A stretch of DNA of 64,000 bases from Candidatus Limimorpha caballi. GTDB lineage: Bacteria; Bacteroidota; Bacteroidia; Bacteroidales; F082. The first letter of the stretch is position 1. Each line of letters starts with the position of its first letter. Under the pieces are notes generated by a model, which did no database searches, was not told the DNA's origin, and saw only the letters and a list, made by a program, of their open reading frames with translations. Shown here piece by piece: positions 16,750 to 26,006 of this stretch. The stretch lies in contig JAGHUX010000016.1 of assembly GCA_018064605.1 (NCBI GenBank), positions 1 to 64,000 of the forward strand. The letters are read 5' to 3'. The translations under genes and the position numbers were made by a program.

Positions 16750-19650
16750 ATGAGGAAAGCATTTTCACTATACATTGCGCTGACAATTTCGTTTCTCGCA
16801 TCTGCGCAAGGCAATGGTGATGCTTACGTCTTTTATCCGCAGCAGAACTCCATCAGCCTGAATTTCAAGAAGATAGACAATTTCTACGAACGGCTGTACC
16901 TGTTGTACAGTCTCACCGTCGATGACCGTTTCCTTGTGACAAATTCCGATGACGACTGTGTCTTTTTCATCACCTGCGACGACGAAAATCTGAGCGGAAG
17001 CCTCTTCGAGGACACCTTTATTAATTTCATGGAGGAGAAGACTGAAGAATTCGGTTCATTTGACAAGAAGGCCGTCGCCATGTCGGAGGCGTCGTGGAAG
17101 AACAGCATTCCCGACAGTTTCATGCTGTCGATGATGATGGACTACATAACGGCAGGCTCACCGCGAGCCGACAACGACTCGTGCTACAAAGCCGAGCCGT
17201 TCTGCACCGACTACGGGCTGTACACATTCTCTGCCATGACCGGTGACGGACATTTTGCGGAAAGCGGCCCGTCTTATACTTGCCTTGACCAACAGCCATG
17301 CCCTTCATGGTATTACATGAAGATCTCCACGCCGGGCGCCTTCACCATCCACATAGAAGGCTATGACGGTGACACAAGCCGCGATGTTGACTTCTGCTGC
17401 TGGGGGCCGTTTGACGACCCGAAGTCGCCGTGCCCCAACGGTCTGACTGAGGATAAAGTGACAGACTGCAGCTACAGCGGCACCCATACGGAGGACTGCC
17501 ACATTCCAGGGACGGCTCAGGGCGGCGAATACTACATCATGGTGATCACCAACTACTCGAAGACGACATGCATCATCACCTTCGAGAAATCAGAGGGTTC
17601 CGGGCCTGGCACCACCGACTGTTCCATCATGCCGCCGGCAATCGACTACAGCGGCTCGTGCTATGGCGACACGCTGCACCTCACGGCGCAGGACGTACAC
17701 CTCGCCTCATACACGTGGTCGGGGCCGGACGGCTTCACATCCCACATCAGGGAGCCGTTCATACCGAACGTGACAATGGCGAACTCGGGCACTTACGAAT
17801 GCAGCATCGCCATCCCCGAGCAAGGCATCAGCGAGCCGATGACGATAGACGTGGAGATACTCCCGCAACTGCACGCCGACTTCGTGAACGACAAGAGCTG
17901 CGTCGGCGAGCCAGTGCAGTTCACCGGCACGGAGACCACGACACCGGCAAACAACAACGACAAGATCACCTCATACTCATGGGACTTCGGTGACGGCGAG
18001 TCGTCGGACGAGCAAAGCCCCACCCACACATACGACGTGACGGGGACATACGACGTGACATACACCATCGCCGCCGAGAACGAACACGGCGACCGTTGCG
18101 AAGACATCATCGTCAGAAGCATCACCATAAGCACCGAAGACAACACGACCATCAACGCGAGCATCTGCCTTGGCGAGGACTACCACGGATTTGGCTTCGA
18201 CACCATCGGTCCGGCGACGGGTACGCACATCCTGGAGCAGTCACTGACGACGGCGGCCGGCTGCGACAGCCTCGTGACGCTCAACCTTACCGTCAATGAG
18301 TTTTTCGACATAAACATCGAAGACACAACATGTTACGGCGACGGTTACCACCAGCACGGCTTCGACATCTACGATCTTGAGCAAGGTCTCAACTACAGCA
18401 CGTTGTACCTGCAATCGGACGCCGGCTGCGACAGCACGGTGACACTTGAACTATACGTCGCGCCGAATAACGAGACCGACCTGTTCGACACGATATGCTA
18501 CGGCAACGACTATCACGGTCACAACTTCGACATCATAAGCCCGGAACCCGGCCTCAACATCATGCAGCAGCAGCTCACCACGACCATGGGCTGCGACAGC
18601 ACGGTGACTCTTGAGCTTTACGTGATACAGCATTATGACACAAGGCTGTTCGACACCATATGCCACGGCGACGACTATCACGGCTACAACTTCGACACCA
18701 TAAACCCGGCGCCTGGCCTGAATGTCATGCAACAGCAGCTCGCGACAGCATCAGGCTGCGACAGCATCGTGACGATGAGCCTGTATGTCGGCGAGAGATA
18801 CGACCTGGACATCAACGACACCATCTGCCAGGGCGACAACTACAACGAATACAACTTCCACATCGGAGGGCAAAATCCCGGCACGCAGAGCGCGATGCAG
18901 TCACTCAGCTCGGCGGCCGGCTGCGACAGCACGGTGAGGCTCGACCTCTTTGTCGCGCCGACATATCTGTCGTACGTCTCCGACTCGGTATGCGAAGGCG
19001 AGACCTACACCGGGTACGGGCTCGACACCAGCAACTTCGAGCCGGGAATGCACAACATCACGTCGGTGCTGAACACACAGCACGGCTGCGACAGCGTCTT
19101 CGACCTGAGGCTCAAGGTCTTCAACAAACTCGTCTTTCCGGCAGGGATCCAGGGGATGGACTACGTGCTTGTCGCCACAGACATCAATACCGGCATATAC
19201 AACTACCACATCGACCCGATCCCGGGTTGCGACGAATACAGGTGGGCCATCAAAGGCAGCCGGTGGGCCATCACGCCCGACGGCAACAAATGCAGGATTC
19301 TGGTCACCTCGCCTGGGACAGCCACACTTTCCGTCAGCGTCAACAACGAGTGCGGCGACATCACACAGTCGCTTGACATCAAGGCCGGATATTACGACAT
19401 ACCTGAGGATGAATCACTTGACGTGAACATCTATCCGAATCCATGTCAGGATGAAATCACCGTCGAAGGAGATAAAATAGAGGAGATAAACGTCATCAGC
19501 ACCACTGGCATCGTGGTCAGAAAGAAGAAATACGATATGGAAGACAAGGTGGTCGTAGAGTTGGGCGGCCTTCCAAATTCGGTTTACATCGTCGAGACAA
19601 CCACCGCTAACGGGCGCAGCCTGAAACGAATTACGGTGACAAATAATTAA
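16750..19650 (+). CDS. T9SS-secreted protein B: unique N-domain, Ig-like and PKD domains, six GCDS repeats
   Basis: 966 residues, the longest of the three paralogues. A signal peptide (MRKAFSLYIALTISFLASAQ) is followed by about 290 residues of unrecognised, Cys-rich sequence (DVDFCCWGPFDDP resembles a pre-peptidase or CUB-like region), an Ig-like segment (TWSGPDGF ... NSGTYECSI) and a PKD domain (YSWDFGDGESSDEQSPTHTY). Six 55-residue repeats with DTICxGxxYxxxxF and GCDS follow, then the same capping repeat, PKD-like module and T9SS sorting domain (IYPNPCQDEITVEG) as in A and C. A surface adhesin or matrix role is plausible but not shown. Confidence 0.82.
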   Translation: MRKAFSLYIALTISFLASAQGNGDAYVFYPQQNSISLNFKKIDNFYERLYLLYSLTVDDRFLVTNSDDDCVFFITCDDENLSGSLFEDTFINFMEEKTEEFGSFDKKAVAMSEASWKNSIPDSFMLSMMMDYITAGSPRADNDSCYKAEPFCTDYGLYTFSAMTGDGHFAESGPSYTCLDQQPCPSWYYMKISTPGAFTIHIEGYDGDTSRDVDFCCWGPFDDPKSPCPNGLTEDKVTDCSYSGTHTEDCHIPGTAQGGEYYIMVITNYSKTTCIITFEKSEGSGPGTTDCSIMPPAIDYSGSCYGDTLHLTAQDVHLASYTWSGPDGFTSHIREPFIPNVTMANSGTYECSIAIPEQGISEPMTIDVEILPQLHADFVNDKSCVGEPVQFTGTETTTPANNNDKITSYSWDFGDGESSDEQSPTHTYDVTGTYDVTYTIAAENEHGDRCEDIIVRSITISTEDNTTINASICLGEDYHGFGFDTIGPATGTHILEQSLTTAAGCDSLVTLNLTVNEFFDINIEDTTCYGDGYHQHGFDIYDLEQGLNYSTLYLQSDAGCDSTVTLELYVAPNNETDLFDTICYGNDYHGHNFDIISPEPGLNIMQQQLTTTMGCDSTVTLELYVIQHYDTRLFDTICHGDDYHGYNFDTINPAPGLNVMQQQLATASGCDSIVTMSLYVGERYDLDINDTICQGDNYNEYNFHIGGQNPGTQSAMQSLSSAAGCDSTVRLDLFVAPTYLSYVSDSVCEGETYTGYGLDTSNFEPGMHNITSVLNTQHGCDSVFDLRLKVFNKLVFPAGIQGMDYVLVATDINTGIYNYHIDPIPGCDEYRWAIKGSRWAITPDGNKCRILVTSPGTATLSVSVNNECGDITQSLDIKAGYYDIPEDESLDVNIYPNPCQDEITVEGDKIEEINVISTTGIVVRKKKYDMEDKVVVELGGLPNSVYIVETTTANGRSLKRITVTNN

Positions 19651-19692
19651 TGTGCATATTTTTTAAAAATAATGTACTAACGTTTCAATAAA

Positions 19693-19715
19693 ATCACTAT
19701 CTTTGCCGCGTTTAA
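19693..19715 (+). promoter_or_regulatory. Promoter of repeat protein C, identical to that of A
   Basis: Same 23 bases as 14903-14925, with TATCTTTG as the -7 element. The start codon at 19772 lies 56 bases further on. Confidence 0.65.
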
Positions 19716-19771
19716 AGTGTCCACTCGGATGTTTGTCCGAATTATGTGGTCTTGCACTTGTAAGAATAAGT

Positions 19772-22414
19772 ATGACAAAAAAGGTTATTATATCAATTCT
19801 GTTGGCAATCATTGCTTTAGCAGGCACAAACGAAGTTTTCGGCAAGACGGAAATTGAGTTTTACAGGCTTGGCGAGAGGGTGATTGTGGCTGACACTGTG
19901 ATCATCGACACCATCTGCCACGGCGAGGATTATGTCAACAACGGATTCAGTTTCATCAACCCGGATGCGGGGAACCATCTGGATTCGTTGAAGCTGACGG
20001 CATACGACGGCAGCGACAGCACCGTCTATCTTGACCTTTTTGTGGGCGAGACATACCATTTGGAATATTACGAATACGCATGCCAGAACGACGGGTATCA
20101 CGGGCACGGCTTTGACATAGACCACCCCGTGGTCGGCATGAATGTGGAGCAGCACTCTGAGATTTCGCAGTACGGCTGCGACAGCGTCGTGATACTGAAA
20201 CTCACGGCGTATGAGGTGTCCACCACGGAGATCGAAGACGAGATATGCTACGGGGAGAATTACTACGAGAACGGATTCACGTTCCAGAAGCCCGCCGTCG
20301 GCGAATACGAGGACTCGCTCATATTGCAGTCGTCTGCCGGCTGCGACAGCGTAGTCCGCCTGAATCTCACCGTAAGACCTTCATACAACTACAATTACAT
20401 CGACACGATCTGCTTCGGCGAGAACTACTCTGAGCACGGTTTCCGCATCATTGAACCTAACGTGGGGATGATAAAGGACTCGCTCATCTTCACGACCAAG
20501 AAGGGATGCGACAGCATACTCAGGCTCAGGCTGTACGTGCTTCCGTCATACGAGTATGTGTTCACGGAGAGTGCGTGCGCCGGAGAGACATACAACAAGC
20601 ACGGGTTCCATTACGACAACCTCAGCGCGGGGATAATCAACGACACACTATTCTTTGAGACGTCGTACGGGTGCGACAGCACGTTCATATTGGAGCTCAA
20701 CGTCGAGCAGGTACAGACGACGACATTCACCGAAAGCATCTGCCACGGCGAGAGTTACGACGACCACGGCTTCAGCTACAGCAACCCCCATGTGGGCCAG
20801 ATCCTTGACACGGCACATTACACCTCGGTTCAGGGGTGCGACAGCACTGTCGTGCTGGACCTTTATGTCGCGCCGACATACACCTTCCAGTACGATGACC
20901 AGATATGCTACGGCGAGGACTACAACCAGCACGGTTTCAACATTTTCAGCCCCGCTGCGGGGACGCGACACGACACCATGCACTTCACCACCTCGTACGG
21001 CTGCGACAGCATCCTGATACTCAACCTGACCGTCGGTGACGTTTACGACTCCCTGATAACCGACGTCGCATGCAACGGCGGCGGATACCACAAATACGGC
21101 TTCGACGTCGACAGCCTGCAGTCGGGCACATATCGCGACACACTGTTCCTGTCGTCTGTACTCGGCTGCGACAGCACCGTGAGGCTTGAGCTGTACGTGG
21201 CACCCACGTACGTCACGCCACTCACAGACACCATCTGCTTCGGCGAGAACTACTTGGAGAACGGGTTCACCATTTACGAGCCGCAGGTTGGAATCGAGAC
21301 GTACCAGCAGCACCTCACGTCAGCATACGGATGCGACAGCCTCGTCGAGCTGGAGCTTTATGTCGGGGAATACCACAACATCGAAATCCCGGACACGATC
21401 TGCTACGGAGAGAGTTACAACAACCACAACTTCTACCTCGCCACGCCTGAGGTCGGGACGCACGTCGTCTCACAGGAGCTGATGACCGGCGCCGGATGCG
21501 ACAGCATAGTGACACTCAAACTGGTCGTAGGACAGGTGAATGACACCATCATAACCGACACGATATGCTATGGCGAGAGTTATGAAGACAACAATTTCTC
21601 GTACATCAATCCTGAGCCGGGTCGCTATTTCGACACTCTGTACCTGCAATCGGAGAACAAATGCGACAGCACGGTGAAGCTTGACCTGTATGTCGCCCCG
21701 ACATATATGTTTGACGTCTTCGACTCGATCTGCGAGGGGGACGACTATCTTGAGCACGGGCTCGAAATCATTCAGCCGGGTCCGGGGACGACGTATCACG
21801 TCTCGCCACTGGTCTCCTATTTCGGCTGCGACAGCATTTACAACGTGACACTTAAAGTGAATCACACGTTCGAGACCCCGGATACGATCCGCGGCGAGAA
21901 CTTCGTGATGGTCTCCAATGACTTCTGGACCGGCAAATACGAATACAGCATCGACCGTGTCCCGGGCTGCAAGGAATACGTGTGGTCACTGCTGGTTGAC
22001 GGTGACGAGGGTCCCGAAGAAAACACCGACTGGATTCTGAAACCCAACGACAACATCTGTGAAGTCATCGCCACGACACCTGTCGAGACCACACTTCAGG
22101 TCAGCCTCGGCAACCCGTGCGGTGATGTCGTCCAGACCAAGCTGCTGAAAGGCACGTATTTCGGCATCGGAGAGAACGAATCGGAGAAAATGTCGTTACA
22201 TCCCAACCCGTTCAGCGACTTCATCAACATCGAAAGCAGAAACATCGAAGTCGTGAACCTGTACAACATATCAGGACAGTTGGTCAAATCACTGACATTC
22301 AACGGGGAAGACAGAATAACGTTGGATCTCAACAATCTTGACGGGTCGATATATCTTCTTGAAGTCATCACGCCGGAAGGGAGATATGTGAGACAGGTGG
22401 TAAAATTTAATTGA
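19772..22414 (+). CDS. T9SS-secreted cysteine-repeat protein C (twelve GCDS repeats)
   Basis: 880 residues. The start at 19772 (MTKKVIISILLAIIALAG) is preferred because it begins a signal peptide; the track start at 19703 falls within the promoter. It consists almost wholly of twelve 55-residue repeats, each with a first Cys in (D/E)xxCxGxxYxxHGF and a second in GCDS, twice the number in A and B. The last, capping repeat has the same form as in A and B (DSICEGDDYLEHGL). A PKD-like module and a T9SS sorting domain (LHPNPFSDFINIES) end the protein. It is followed closely by a lipoprotein and a beta-barrel gene, likely co-transcribed. Confidence 0.83.
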   Translation: MTKKVIISILLAIIALAGTNEVFGKTEIEFYRLGERVIVADTVIIDTICHGEDYVNNGFSFINPDAGNHLDSLKLTAYDGSDSTVYLDLFVGETYHLEYYEYACQNDGYHGHGFDIDHPVVGMNVEQHSEISQYGCDSVVILKLTAYEVSTTEIEDEICYGENYYENGFTFQKPAVGEYEDSLILQSSAGCDSVVRLNLTVRPSYNYNYIDTICFGENYSEHGFRIIEPNVGMIKDSLIFTTKKGCDSILRLRLYVLPSYEYVFTESACAGETYNKHGFHYDNLSAGIINDTLFFETSYGCDSTFILELNVEQVQTTTFTESICHGESYDDHGFSYSNPHVGQILDTAHYTSVQGCDSTVVLDLYVAPTYTFQYDDQICYGEDYNQHGFNIFSPAAGTRHDTMHFTTSYGCDSILILNLTVGDVYDSLITDVACNGGGYHKYGFDVDSLQSGTYRDTLFLSSVLGCDSTVRLELYVAPTYVTPLTDTICFGENYLENGFTIYEPQVGIETYQQHLTSAYGCDSLVELELYVGEYHNIEIPDTICYGESYNNHNFYLATPEVGTHVVSQELMTGAGCDSIVTLKLVVGQVNDTIITDTICYGESYEDNNFSYINPEPGRYFDTLYLQSENKCDSTVKLDLYVAPTYMFDVFDSICEGDDYLEHGLEIIQPGPGTTYHVSPLVSYFGCDSIYNVTLKVNHTFETPDTIRGENFVMVSNDFWTGKYEYSIDRVPGCKEYVWSLLVDGDEGPEENTDWILKPNDNICEVIATTPVETTLQVSLGNPCGDVVQTKLLKGTYFGIGENESEKMSLHPNPFSDFINIESRNIEVVNLYNISGQLVKSLTFNGEDRITLDLNNLDGSIYLLEVITPEGRYVRQVVKFN

Positions 22415-22448
22415 AGATAACGCAAACGAATAACAATAAAGCACAACA

Positions 22449-23081
22449 ATGAAATATCTGAGAATCTTTGCATTAGCGGTCGTATCAATCTTCATGCTCA
22501 GTTGCACGAAGAACGACGAGACAACAGTAGTTCTTTTGGGTGAGGAGTCATACATTCACGACATCGTTGATGTCATTCCCGGCAACTTGCAGCCGACCTT
22601 CGCCGAACACTTCACGATCCATGAAGGCTATATACCGCCGAAAGTGGAAGGCAGATATGTCGTTGGCAAGAAGGAAAGGGTCTATTCGAATGTTGACTCA
22701 CTGTCATGGCCGCTGAATGTCACCGAGCCGAACATCTACCTCACCATCAAGGACCAGCACAACAGGGTTGCAAGTCTCATTTTGGAGGAGGCCACGAGTT
22801 CCGAGACCGACACGGTTTACATCACAGGGCATGATGAATATTTCACGATGTACTATGTGGAGTACAAGTCAATAAATTACTTGGGATTTGACACCAGGAT
22901 CAAGCGCGCGATGCTCATCAACGGCGAAGTGTGCGAATGGGGTGTCAAAAACCTTTATATCGCGAGCGTCATCCTCGAGGCATACGACAACTCAGGCGGA
23001 GCACTTGCACAATACAAGAGAGGTGACTTCTTCATTTACAAAGATGGAGACGGGCTTTCGGAATTCACCAACAAAGAATAA
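22449..23081 (+). CDS. Lipoprotein of unknown function
   Basis: 210 residues with a lipoprotein signal (MKYLRIFALAVVSIFMLSCTKND, Cys in the lipobox LSC). The rest has no motif I recognise; it is rich in beta-forming sequence (YVVGKKERVY, TVYITGHDEYFTMYYVEY). It starts 34 bases after repeat protein C and ends 21 bases before the barrel protein, so the three probably form one operon. An accessory role for the secreted repeat protein is possible by context only. Confidence 0.7.
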   Translation: MKYLRIFALAVVSIFMLSCTKNDETTVVLLGEESYIHDIVDVIPGNLQPTFAEHFTIHEGYIPPKVEGRYVVGKKERVYSNVDSLSWPLNVTEPNIYLTIKDQHNRVASLILEEATSSETDTVYITGHDEYFTMYYVEYKSINYLGFDTRIKRAMLINGEVCEWGVKNLYIASVILEAYDNSGGALAQYKRGDFFIYKDGDGLSEFTNKE

Positions 23082-23102
23082 CCACCCAAGAAACATAATA
23101 TC

Positions 23103-23972
23103 ATGAAGAGAATCATATTATCCGTTTTGGTTTTGCTCGTTGCAGCAACGAGCGTGTCGGCGCAAATCAGCCGCAGAGGCAAGAAATTAGAGGTCAGCAG
23201 ATATGACAACGGCATCATGTACGGTGTCGTGGGAGGTGTGAGCATGCCTAAATTTGAATATTCAGACGACAACATCTCGGACATGACAGCCGACATCATA
23301 CTGCGTCCGAACGTCGGCGCGTTTGTCGAATTCCCGTTCGGAGACTTCTTCTCCATCGCGCCAGAACTGCTTCTTGCAAGCAAAGGTTTCAGCACGAACT
23401 ATCTGTACGGAAAGGAGATGCACAGCATCGCATACAAGGTGAAGTCAAGATACGCATCCCTCAGGATACCATTCATGTTCAGATTTTCAATAGCAGGCAA
23501 ACGCAACGTGCAGCCCTTCATCTTCGTGGCTCCTGATTTCAGCTATCTTCTCGGCGGGAAAATAACGATGACACAGAGCGGCCTTCCGATCTCGGACGTC
23601 AGCGTCAACATAGGCGAGGCGAACATGAACAACTACGACTACGGGCTGTATTTCGGCATCGGACTGCGCTCGAAATTCAGGTTCTACAACAAAATGATGC
23701 TCCTCAGGTTCGACCTCGGATACAACATCGGATTCAACGACACCTACTCGAGCATGGAACTTGACGACACTGCGATTCCGGAGAACATCCACGCCTACAA
23801 CGTGACGGGGACAAGGTTGAACAGGGCTTTCGAATTCAACATACACATCAGCATCCCGAGCAGGATCAAGCAGCCCGGCTGCGGCGAGATAAACTCCATC
23901 TATAATGATGCACCGGCCAGCGGCAAGAAGTATAGAAACGGCAGGAACCTTGACAAGACATTCGGGAAATAA
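23103..23972 (+). CDS. Outer-membrane beta-barrel protein (PorT / OMP_b-brl_2-like)
   Basis: 289 residues with a cleavable signal (MKRIILSVLVLLVAATSVSAQ). The body alternates polar and hydrophobic residues in short strands, with barrel-like segments such as GVVGGVSMPKFEYSDD, YASLRIPFMFRFSI and MMLLRFDLGYNIGFNDTY, as in the PorT-like barrels of Bacteroidota. A role in secretion or anchoring of the neighbouring T9SS cargo would be consistent with the position but is not shown. The C-terminal 25 residues are basic and may be periplasmic. The radC gene overlaps its end. Confidence 0.72.
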   Translation: MKRIILSVLVLLVAATSVSAQISRRGKKLEVSRYDNGIMYGVVGGVSMPKFEYSDDNISDMTADIILRPNVGAFVEFPFGDFFSIAPELLLASKGFSTNYLYGKEMHSIAYKVKSRYASLRIPFMFRFSIAGKRNVQPFIFVAPDFSYLLGGKITMTQSGLPISDVSVNIGEANMNNYDYGLYFGIGLRSKFRFYNKMMLLRFDLGYNIGFNDTYSSMELDDTAIPENIHAYNVTGTRLNRAFEFNIHISIPSRIKQPGCGEINSIYNDAPASGKKYRNGRNLDKTFGK

Positions 23973-24648
23973 AACCATAAAAAGCTGGGCGACAGAAGAC
24001 AGGCCGAGGGAGAAGATGCTGCGCAAAGGGAGAGAGTCCCTGAGCGACGCGGAACTCGTAGCCATACTCATCGGCTCGGGCAACAAGAACGAGACCGCCG
24101 TTGACCTGTCGAGACGCATCCTTGCTGATGTTGACAACAACCTCATCAAGCTTTCGAAACTGAGCATCAGCGAGATGCTGCAATATGACGGTGTGGGTGA
24201 AGCCAAGGCCGTCGCGATAGCCGCCGCCCTCGAACTCGGAAGGAGAAGACGCTTCGCCGAAGCCGCCCAAAAAGTCAGGATCAACAACAGCCTTGAAGCA
24301 TTCGAGTACTTCTATTCGAGGATGTCTGATTTGTCACACGAGCAATTCTGGGTGCTGCTGCTCAGCTCCTCCAACGAAGTGATGAAAATGGAACGCATAG
24401 GTGTCGGCGGACTCAACAGCACCGTCGCCGACCCGAAGATAATATTCGGGGCGGCCATCGAGAACCACGCGGCCGCATTGATGCTGTGCCACAACCACCC
24501 GTCGGGGAACGTCAGGCCAAGCACGGACGACAGGAAACTGACCGAGAAAATCGTCAACGGAGGCAAACTGCTCGACATCAAGGTGCTCGACCACATAATA
24601 ATAGGTGACGACACATATTACAGTTTCGCCGACAAAGAAGAAATCTGA
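23905..24648 (+). CDS. radC: RadC-family JAB-domain protein
   Basis: About 225-247 residues. The N-terminal part has a helix-hairpin-helix (MLQYDGVGEAKAVAIAAALELG) and the C-terminal part the JAB/MPN metalloprotease-like motif CHNHPSGNVRPSTDD, with both His and the Asp. RadC proteins are widespread; their biochemical role is unsettled despite the historical link to DNA repair. The start is uncertain: ATG 23905 or 23908 would overlap the barrel gene by 68 bases, and TTG 23950 by 23. The typical beginning IKSWATEDRPREKML comes after both. Confidence 0.88.
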   Translation: MMHRPAARSIETAGTLTRHSGNKTIKSWATEDRPREKMLRKGRESLSDAELVAILIGSGNKNETAVDLSRRILADVDNNLIKLSKLSISEMLQYDGVGEAKAVAIAAALELGRRRRFAEAAQKVRINNSLEAFEYFYSRMSDLSHEQFWVLLLSSSNEVMKMERIGVGGLNSTVADPKIIFGAAIENHAAALMLCHNHPSGNVRPSTDDRKLTEKIVNGGKLLDIKVLDHIIIGDDTYYSFADKEEI

Positions 24649-24698
24649 CAACTTTTAAAAAAAATTGTGTTTTTTTCTTGATGAATCAAAAAAAATTG

Positions 24699-24706
24699 TA
24701 TTTTTG
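24699..24706 (+). promoter_or_regulatory. Putative -7 element (TATTTTTG) of the rpsF operon
   Basis: TATTTTTG lies 61 bases before the rpsF start in a very AT-rich leader, after the radC stop codon. Confidence 0.55.
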
Positions 24707-24767
24707 CACTCGTTAAAAGCGAAAAACACATTTTAACATAAATATTTAATAATCAATAATTTAAATT

Positions 24768-25118
24768 ATGAATCAGTACGAAACCGTTTTCATTTTAACT
24801 CCCGTTTTATCTGAAGATCAGATGAAGGAAGCGGTCAGCAAGTTCGAGACTTTGCTCACAGACAACGGAGCAGAGATCGTTTTCAAGGATTTCTGGGGAA
24901 TGCGCAAGCTCGCCTATCCTATCCAAAAGAAATCTTCAGGCTTCTATCAGTTGATAGAATACAAGGCCGAAGGCAATGTTATTGACACAGTTGAGACAGA
25001 GTTGAAGCGTGACGAGCGCGTCATCCGTTTCCTCACGGTGAAACTTGACAAGCACGCTGTCGCTTACAACGAGAAGAAACGCCGCAAAGCACAGGAAGCA
25101 GCACAGGCTAACAACTAA
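24768..25118 (+). CDS. rpsF: 30S ribosomal protein S6
   Basis: 116 residues starting [18 protein letters not shown], with the S6 core [20 protein letters not shown] and a charged, Ala-rich tail. S6 pairs with S18 on the platform of the small subunit. First gene of the conserved rpsF-rpsR-rplI cluster. No ssb gene intervenes, as is usual in this phylum. Confidence 0.97.
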   Translation: MNQYETVFILTPVLSEDQMKEAVSKFETLLTDNGAEIVFKDFWGMRKLAYPIQKKSSGFYQLIEYKAEGNVIDTVETELKRDERVIRFLTVKLDKHAVAYNEKKRRKAQEAAQANN

Positions 25119-25144
25119 TTGTTTAACATTAAATTTTGATAGAA

Positions 25145-25414
25145 ATGGCACAACCTAACACAGACATCAAATATTTGACTCCAATCGCAGTCGATACAAA
25201 GAAGAAAAAATACTGCCGCTTCAAGAAGAACCGCATCAAATACATCGATTACAAAGATGCAGATTTCTTGTTGAGATTCGTGAACGAACAAGGCAAGATC
25301 TTGCCGCGCCGCATCACAGGCACATCAACAAAATATCAGAGGAAAGTCGCACAGGCCATCAAGAGAGCCCGCCACCTTGCTTTGATGCCATACTTAGCTG
25401 ATTGTTTGAAATAA
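25145..25414 (+). CDS. rpsR: 30S ribosomal protein S18
   Basis: 89 residues from the ATG at 25145 ([13 protein letters not shown]); the track start three codons earlier (MIE) is less likely. Conserved S18 sequence [21 protein letters not shown] and [19 protein letters not shown] is present. It binds next to S6 in the 30S platform. Confidence 0.97.
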   Translation: MAQPNTDIKYLTPIAVDTKKKKYCRFKKNRIKYIDYKDADFLLRFVNEQGKILPRRITGTSTKYQRKVAQAIKRARHLALMPYLADCLK

Positions 25415-25432
25415 TAAGGAGGAGGAAAGACA

Positions 25433-25882
25433 ATGGATATCATTCTTACACAAGACGTTAAAAATTTAGGTTACAAAAACGACATCGTCACCGTCAAACC
25501 TGGTTACGGACGTAACTATTTGATTCCACAGGGTTTCGCAATCCTCGCCACAGAATCAGCACGCAAGGTCCTCGCCGAGAACCTGCGTCAGCAGGCCTAC
25601 AAGCTTGAGAAGATCAAGAAAGACGCCGAAAGCGTTGCGGCAGTCCTCGAAGGCCTGACACTCCGCATCCCTACAAAGGCTGGCGAAACAGGCAAGATCT
25701 ACGGCTCTGTCAACAACGTCCAGATTGCCAACGCGATCAAGGAAGCCAAAGGCATCGAGATTGACCGCAAGCAGATCATGCTCGACGAAAACACAATCAA
25801 GGAAATCGGCAACCACAACGTGAAGATCCGTCTCCACAAAGATGTGATGGTCGAAATCGCACTTGAGGTTTTCGCAGAATAA
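25433..25882 (+). CDS. rplI: 50S ribosomal protein L9
   Basis: 149 residues, family length, with the signature KNLGYKNDIVTVKPGYGRNYLIPQ at the N-terminus, a long connecting helix and the second rRNA-binding domain. The unusually good ribosome-binding site AAGGAGGAGG lies 10 bases before the start, which is rare in this phylum. Last gene of the rpsF operon, followed by a terminator. Confidence 0.97.
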   Translation: MDIILTQDVKNLGYKNDIVTVKPGYGRNYLIPQGFAILATESARKVLAENLRQQAYKLEKIKKDAESVAAVLEGLTLRIPTKAGETGKIYGSVNNVQIANAIKEAKGIEIDRKQIMLDENTIKEIGNHNVKIRLHKDVMVEIALEVFAE

Positions 25883-25920
25883 AGTTGAAGATTTTTCATA
25901 TTAAGGTTTTTTGTATTTTG

Positions 25921-25951
25921 GCCGGAGAAACGTGTTTTCCCCGGCTTTTTT
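25921..25951 (+). terminator. Rho-independent terminator of the rpsF-rpsR-rplI operon
   Basis: GCCGGAGAAA pairs with TTTCCCCGGC (one A-C mismatch) and is followed by TTTTTT. It lies about 40 bases after the rplI stop. Confidence 0.88.
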
Positions 25952-26006
25952 ACTGATTGGAACAGCCACGCGGTTCTCTTTGTTTAGGAAAAAATAAGAA
26001 TAAATC

